Below are positions 59,500-64,000 of a stretch of 64,000 nucleotides of DNA, piece after piece. The position numbers and the translations under genes are program-made. The DNA is from Nocardia tengchongensis (GTDB lineage Bacteria > Actinomycetota > Actinomycetes > Mycobacteriales > Mycobacteriaceae), in assembly GCF_018362975.1 (NCBI RefSeq), contig NZ_CP074371.1, forward strand, positions 7,812,001-7,876,000, in the 5' to 3' direction. How positions within the stretch are numbered: position 1 is the stretch's first letter; each line of letters starts with the position of its first letter. Under the pieces are notes generated by a model that was given only the letters and a program-made list of their open reading frames with translations, was not told where the DNA came from and did no database searches.

Positions 59500-60852
59500 T
59501 TATGTCCAGAATCGAGGTGCAAGTCCCCACGCCTCGAATTCATCGGCAACGTGGTCACGCAGGGCCGCGCGGGTCGGGAAGCGGTCCGGATCCCCGCCGG
59601 TGATGGCGAGAGTGACGGTGTCGCCGTCGCTGGACCACGACAGGTTCAGGCCGACCTCGACGCGACGGAAGAGCTCGGTGTCGCCGGTGCAGACGACCGG
59701 GCGCATGAGCACCGAGCGGGCGCGGACACCGGCGATGGTAGCCACTCCCTGGCCGGTCTCGCCGAGATTCGTGCACAGGCATTCCGGAGCCTTGGCGGTG
59801 CGGGAGAAGAAGCCGAGGACCGGCTTCGGCAGCATCATCTGGACCGGTTGCAGGTGCTGCAATGCGGGGGTGGTGGCGGGATCGGCGTAGGCGCGAGCCG
59901 CACGCTTGATGGCGATGCGCACCTGGCGCAGGTTCGTGCGCTCGCCCTTGCAGCAGGGCACGGCGATGGGTAGGCCGGTGGTGGCGTTGCCGCGGGGATC
60001 GTCGATTCCGCGCAGGGAATGCGGGATATCGACCCGGACCTGGGTTCCGCCTTCGATGCGGCCGCTGCGGCCCAGCAGGCCGACGGCTACACCGACCATG
60101 AGGCCGTTGTCGGTGCCGTCGTGGGCGGCGGCGACGGAGTTCCATTCGGCCGCATCGACTTCCACCACCAGGTCGGCGGGGGAATGGCGATCCGGCAGTG
60201 GGAGTCGCGGTTCGGCGGGGCGCGGGTTGCGGTCGGGCTCTCGGACTTCGCGGGCTTTCACCGCGGCACGGATGCCCCGGGCGGCGGCGCGCAGCTGACC
60301 GATAGCGTCGGCGAGGTGGGCGCGCGACAGGCCGCCGACGGGGTTCGAGCCCACCAGGCGGCCCGAACTCGTTGCGATATCGGGTGTTTCACCGGCATCG
60401 AGTCGGCGCAGGGCATCGCCCAGGGCGAAGAGCACCGCTCCGCCGTCCGCGCCCACATGCGATGTGACCAGAGACAGCAGGGTGCCACCCGAGGTCGTGG
60501 GTGCGACCGACAGTCGCCAGACGCGGCCGGTGACCGGGTCGAATTCCACCTTGCTCTGTTCGAAAAGCCAATCCAGGACTCCGGTTTCGGGTACCGGGCG
60601 CTGCTGCACGGCCAGCGGCTCGGCCGTGGTGGCCGGTACCCACCACGGCCGGGCGAAGGGCACCGCGGTGGTCATCACCCGGCGGGCCAGGAACCCGTTC
60701 GCGAGGTGGGCGTGCAGGCGTTCCAGCACAGCGGGATCCAGCGTTTCGTCGAAGCGCCAGGCCAGCTGGTTGACCAGGGCGGTGCCGTACAGGTCGTGCA
60801 GCTTCAGGAACAGGTCGTCGTCGGCGGTGAGCCGGTTCAGGGCGGCGGGCAT
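59500..60852 (-). CDS. acyltransferase of the condensation / WS-DGAT / PapA superfamily
   Basis: About 450 residues. N-terminal RLTADDDLFLKLHD resembles WS/DGAT openings; the catalytic motif is SHVGADGGA (a variant of HHxxxDG, first His replaced by Ser). The C-terminal half holds a DFGWG-less condensation-like domain with NLSWSSDGDTVTLAITG. ATG 60852 follows CGGAG; a GTG at 60876 would overlap the transporter stop. Last gene of the GT-DrrA-DrrB operon, an order like drrABC-papA5 of the PDIM locus, so it probably acylates a glycolipid. Confidence 0.72.
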   Translation of the reverse strand: MPAALNRLTADDDLFLKLHDLYGTALVNQLAWRFDETLDPAVLERLHAHLANGFLARRVMTTAVPFARPWWVPATTAEPLAVQQRPVPETGVLDWLFEQSKVEFDPVTGRVWRLSVAPTTSGGTLLSLVTSHVGADGGAVLFALGDALRRLDAGETPDIATSSGRLVGSNPVGGLSRAHLADAIGQLRAAARGIRAAVKAREVREPDRNPRPAEPRLPLPDRHSPADLVVEVDAAEWNSVAAAHDGTDNGLMVGVAVGLLGRSGRIEGGTQVRVDIPHSLRGIDDPRGNATTGLPIAVPCCKGERTNLRQVRIAIKRAARAYADPATTPALQHLQPVQMMLPKPVLGFFSRTAKAPECLCTNLGETGQGVATIAGVRARSVLMRPVVCTGDTELFRRVEVGLNLSWSSDGDTVTLAITGGDPDRFPTRAALRDHVADEFEAWGLAPRFWT

Positions 60853-60865
60853 GACGGGCTCCGGA

Positions 60866-61699
60866 TCACTGGGCACGCAGGGTGCGAACGGTCAAGGGCG
60901 CGAACACGATCGCGACGACCAGCGCGGAACCCACCGACCAGGCGAAGTCGGAGCCGATCGAACCGGAATCGGCGAGGGTGCGCACGGCCGCCACCAGATG
61001 CGAGACGGGGTTGTAGTCGGAAACGTGGCGCAGCCAGGCGGGCATGGCGGCCACCGGGACCAGGGCGTTGGAGGCGAAGCTGGCGAAGGTCAGTACCAGC
61101 ATCGACATACCCTGCACCGCGGCGGGTTTGGCCACCGTCACGCCGATGAAGGCGAACAGCCAGCTCATGGCGGTGGTGGCGAACACCACCAGCACCGCCC
61201 CCAGCGCCAGGCCCAGCGGATGATCCGGGCGGTAACCCATGCCGAAGCCGACCAGCAGCACCATGAGCGCGGCGATCACATAGCGGGTCGCGCCCGCCAG
61301 TAGAGCCCCGGCTACCGGCGCGAAACGGGCAATCGGCATGGAGACGAAGCGATCGAAGACGCCCGAGCGGATGTCCTCGGAGAGCTGGACTCCCATGGCG
61401 ACCGAGGAGGTGAGCACGATCTGCACCAGCACGCCGGGGATCAGCGTGGGCAGGTAGGCGTCCAGGCTGCCCGCGATCGCCTTGCCGAACACGCTGCCGA
61501 ACAGCAGCGGCCCCACGATCGGCAGCAGCACGGCGTCGTAGAGCAGTTGCGGGCTGTGCCGGAAGGTCAGCAGGCCGCGCTGGGCCATGAACAGCGACTG
61601 CGCCAGGCCGGCGCGCAGGCCGACGTGAGTGATGCGCGGCCGCCGCGCGATCCGCGCGGTGGGGTGCACGAGCACCGGGGTATCGGACAGGATGGTCAT
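60866..61699 (-). CDS. ABC-2 type permease, DrrB-like
   Basis: 277 residues, six predicted transmembrane helices: LLYDAVLLPIVGPLLFGSVFG, QIVLTSSVAMGVQLSEDIRSGVFDRFVSMPIARFAPVAG (the conserved DrrB loop) and a final pair. Pairs with the DrrA ATPase just upstream (ATGA overlap) for lipid or drug export. Start ATG 61699. Confidence 0.88.
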   Translation of the reverse strand: MTILSDTPVLVHPTARIARRPRITHVGLRAGLAQSLFMAQRGLLTFRHSPQLLYDAVLLPIVGPLLFGSVFGKAIAGSLDAYLPTLIPGVLVQIVLTSSVAMGVQLSEDIRSGVFDRFVSMPIARFAPVAGALLAGATRYVIAALMVLLVGFGMGYRPDHPLGLALGAVLVVFATTAMSWLFAFIGVTVAKPAAVQGMSMLVLTFASFASNALVPVAAMPAWLRHVSDYNPVSHLVAAVRTLADSGSIGSDFAWSVGSALVVAIVFAPLTVRTLRAQ

Positions 61700-62670
61700 G
61701 CGGTCCGCCTTTCGGCCGGAGGCGAGGTGCGGGCCGGGCGCCGGGTGAGCGCCAGGAACACCGAATTCAGGTCGGGGCGTTCGACCCCGAAGCCGCGCAG
61801 GCGGATTCCGCTGTCGCGGCAGGAGGCGACGATGTCGGCGGCGGTGCCGACATCGGTGAGCGGCACTGTCAGGGTGGCGGGATTGTCGCCGTGCAATGGC
61901 GTTGTGCCGGTGAGCCTTTCGACGGCGGCATCGGCCAGCGGGCGTTGCGCCGGATCGGCCAGATCGATCCGCAGCATCTCCTCGCCGATGGAGGACTTCA
62001 ACTCCCCCGCCGTGCCCTCGGCCACCACCGTGCCGTGGTCGATGACGGCGATCCGATCGGCGAGGGCGTCGGCCTCCTCGAGGTACTGCGTGGTGAGCAG
62101 GATCGTCGCGCCGCGCCCGACCAGCCCGCGCACCACCGACCACATGCGCTCGCGGGTGTGCGGGTCCAGCCCGGTGGTCGGCTCGTCCAGGAAGATCAAG
62201 GGCGGCACCGTGATCAGCGTCGCCGCCAGATCCAGCCGCCGCCGCATGCCGCCGGAGAACGACCCCACCCGCCGCTGCGCGGCCTCGGTCAGCTCGAAAT
62301 CGTCCAGCAGTTCGGCCGCCCGATCCTGCGCCGCCCGCCGGCCGAGACCGAGCAGCCGCCCGAACAGTCGCAGGTTCTCCCAGGCGGTCAGGTTCTCGTC
62401 CACCGCCGCGTACTGCCCGGTGAGGCCGATCATCGAGCGCACCGCGGTGGCCTGACCGACGATGTCGTAGCCGAACACCGTCGCCGTGCCCCGCGACGGC
62501 CGCGACAGGGTGGCCAGCATGCGCACGGTCGTCGTCTTGCCCGCGCCATTGGGGCCGAGCAGCGCGAACACCGTGCCCGCCGCGACGTCCAGGTCGACGG
62601 CATCGACGGCCGTCATGGTCCCGAAACTCTTGCCGAGCCCTCGTGTTTCGATGGCGATCTCACCGCTCAT
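61696..62670 (-). CDS. ABC transporter ATP-binding protein, DrrA-like
   Basis: 324 residues. Walker A GPNGAGKTT, Q-loop LTGQYAAVDENLTAWENL, signature FSGGMRRRLDLA, Walker B LIFLDEPTTGLD, and the DrrA-type C-terminal extension of about 90 residues ending in LRGFGVERPDLNSVFLALT. Start overlaps the glycosyltransferase stop (ATGA). Together with DrrB it should export a glycolipid or polyketide-derived lipid. Confidence 0.92.
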   Translation of the reverse strand: MSGEIAIETRGLGKSFGTMTAVDAVDLDVAAGTVFALLGPNGAGKTTTVRMLATLSRPSRGTATVFGYDIVGQATAVRSMIGLTGQYAAVDENLTAWENLRLFGRLLGLGRRAAQDRAAELLDDFELTEAAQRRVGSFSGGMRRRLDLAATLITVPPLIFLDEPTTGLDPHTRERMWSVVRGLVGRGATILLTTQYLEEADALADRIAVIDHGTVVAEGTAGELKSSIGEEMLRIDLADPAQRPLADAAVERLTGTTPLHGDNPATLTVPLTDVGTAADIVASCRDSGIRLRGFGVERPDLNSVFLALTRRPARTSPPAERRTA

Positions 62671-64000
62671 CGGACACCTCCGATCGTCGCAGCCGTAAGT
62701 TCCGCAGCGTCGCGCGCCGCCGTGTCCGGTGCCAGCGATTCGACGACATCCGCCGCCCGCCGCACCCCGTCGTCCCGGAATCGCGCCCCGTAGGCGGTCG
62801 CCCGCAGCCGCACATCCGGCTCGGTCGCCCGAATCAGTAACCGCTCCAGCCGATTCGCGGTCAAGCCCGCGAAGGGGGCGGTCGCACCCAACCCGAGCGA
62901 CTCCACCTGCCTGCCCCAATAGGGCTGATCGGCCTGCACCGAGCAGATCACCGACGGCACACCCGCTCGCAGCGCGGCGGCCGTTGTTCCCGCGCCGCCG
63001 TGATGCACGGCCGCGGCGCACAGCGGCAGCACTGCCCGATGATCGACCTGATCGACCACCGCGAGCTCCGCACCGATCCGCCCGCGAAACATCGGCCCCA
63101 CCAACAGCACCCGGAGCCCGAGCCGGCGGCCGGCCTCGCGCACCATGGCCTCCACTGCGACCGGATCGGCCACCGGCATCGACCCGAGTCCGGCGTAGAC
63201 GGGAGCCGGGCCCGCGATAATCCACTCGGCCAGCTCGGCGTCGAGACCGAAAGCCCGCTCTATGCTGCCGTCCCTCGGCGCGGCGGCACCCCGCGCGATG
63301 GCAGGCACGCCATCGTCGATGGGTACCGGGAAGCCGGTGAAGACCGCACCGGGCAGGTGGTTCGCCAGTCCCGGGAACAGCTCCGGGTCGTATGCCTGAA
63401 TCGCGGTGTAGCCCTGTGCTCCCAGCACGCCGACGCGGCCGGCGGCGGCCGTTGCCCACGGCAGGGCCGCGACCTCGGGGGCGAGCGCGCGAGCGCGGGC
63501 CGCCGTGAGCGCCCGCCAACCCAGGCGATTGAGCGGCCCCGGAATGCGATGCCCCCAACCGGCGGCCACGACCGGGACCGACCGGTTGGGCCGGATGGGG
63601 AAGAAGTGCACCGCCGCGACCGGAATGTCGTGGTGGCGAGCGACTTCGACCGCAACCTCCTCGCACGCCATCCCGGTCACGACGATATCGTGCCCCCGGG
63701 CAACAGCGAGCAGATCACGCGCACTCTCGCCGAATCCGCGCCGTTGCAGGTCCAGCACCGCGCGGACGCGCTGGACCGGATTCAGCTGCCGGAAGCGCTG
63801 ATCGTCACGCTGGGCGCGCAGCAGTTCGTCGCTGTCGAGCCCGAACGGCACGGCCGGAACACCGTGGCGTGAAGCGAATTCGACCAGGTTCGGGGAGACC
63901 GCCACGGTGACGTCATGACCACGGCCCAGCAGCTCCCGGCCGAGCAGCACACCTGGCTGCGCGTCACCCCGGCTACCGGCGAAGGCCAGCAGGATCTTCT
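62667..64000 (-). CDS. GT1 family glycosyltransferase (UGT/rhamnosyl-type), N-terminus beyond the window
   Basis: At least 444 residues; reads open to the window edge, opening KILLAFAGSRGDAQPGVLLGRELLGRGHDVTVAV, so only the first one or two residues are missing. The GT-B C-terminal donor site is VYAGLGSMPV and the motif LCAAAVHHGGAGTTAAALRAGVPSVICSVQADQPYWGRQV, typical of sterol/macrolide/phenolic-glycolipid glycosyltransferases. The stop overlaps the DrrA start. A glycosyltransferase feeding a Drr exporter suggests synthesis of a secreted glycolipid. Confidence 0.88.
   Translation of the reverse strand, partial: KILLAFAGSRGDAQPGVLLGRELLGRGHDVTVAVSPNLVEFASRHGVPAVPFGLDSDELLRAQRDDQRFRQLNPVQRVRAVLDLQRRGFGESARDLLAVARGHDIVVTGMACEEVAVEVARHHDIPVAAVHFFPIRPNRSVPVVAAGWGHRIPGPLNRLGWRALTAARARALAPEVAALPWATAAAGRVGVLGAQGYTAIQAYDPELFPGLANHLPGAVFTGFPVPIDDGVPAIARGAAAPRDGSIERAFGLDAELAEWIIAGPAPVYAGLGSMPVADPVAVEAMVREAGRRLGLRVLLVGPMFRGRIGAELAVVDQVDHRAVLPLCAAAVHHGGAGTTAAALRAGVPSVICSVQADQPYWGRQVESLGLGATAPFAGLTANRLERLLIRATEPDVRLRATAYGARFRDDGVRRAADVVESLAPDTAARDAAELTAATIGGVR

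Noticed and set aside
1..64000. tRNA, rRNA, CRISPR arrays, prophage attachment sites
   Set aside because: Looked for by eye and none was convincing; a tRNA/Rfam scan would be needed to exclude small RNA genes.

Overview
The window reads as chromosome of a high-GC actinomycete. The very GC-rich coding, frequent GTG/TTG starts, many leaderless-type promoters, an EthA-like monooxygenase, F420-type and acyl-CoA enzymes, DUF4189 and DUF397 proteins and a Drr-type lipid exporter point to the Mycobacteriales, most likely Nocardia. This is inference from protein families; no rRNA is present. I saw no tRNA, rRNA, CRISPR array or replication origin. Layout. Positions 1-6 kb: the N-terminus of an NRPS-type adenylation protein, a TIGR00027-type methyltransferase divergent from a haloacid dehalogenase, two double-domain TerD proteins and a lipoprotein made of five delta-60-type repeats. 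Positions 6-16 kb: a GNAT acetyltransferase, a single-module fully reducing type I PKS (KS-AT-DH-ER-KR-ACP, no thioesterase) coupled by an ATGA overlap to an alpha-oxoamine synthase, then an MFS exporter and a divergent LysR regulator. This locus probably makes a long-chain amino-ketone, sphingoid-like lipid. Positions 17-25 kb: a BisC/TorA-type molybdoenzyme, then a TetR - 3-hydroxyacyl-CoA dehydrogenase - oleate hydratase operon, an NTF2-like protein, an SGNH hydrolase, a cysteine-synthase-like enzyme and a third TerD protein. Positions 26-36 kb are an accessory-looking stretch of small regulators, secreted proteins, orphan enzymes and an internally deleted IS481 transposase. It also holds a tightly overlapping four-gene cassette (XRE/DUF5753, DUF397 and two different 2-oxoglutarate/Fe(II) oxygenase-like proteins), which is my best candidate for an undescribed system. 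Positions 36-48 kb: a secreted carboxylesterase, a P450, a hotdog thioesterase, GntR-MFS, acyl-CoA dehydrogenase/TetR, rhodanese/MarR, an F420-type oxidoreductase, a secreted GH1 glucosidase and a TetR. Positions 48-54 kb: damaged yfcC-type transporter and M20 peptidase genes, a ROK regulator, a Tat-type lipoprotein carboxylesterase and a secreted S1 protease. Positions 53-57 kb: an EthA-like Baeyer-Villiger monooxygenase next to an AurF-type diiron oxygenase with a divergent PadR. Positions 57-64 kb: a secreted lipase and glycoside hydrolase pair, then a GT1 glycosyltransferase - DrrA - DrrB - acyltransferase operon, which resembles a glycolipid assembly and export cassette. Two themes recur. 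First, at least fifteen genes have a TANNNT hexamer 6-7 nt before an ATG or GTG, the layout of leaderless transcripts. Second, several otherwise intact genes are broken by single-base indels, mostly in short homopolymers (7129-7132, 17676-17678, 48390-48395, 56287-56290, perhaps 55357-55359, and a missing base near 58404-58425). This looks more like draft-assembly error than independent pseudogenization, and coordinates of those genes should be read with that in mind.
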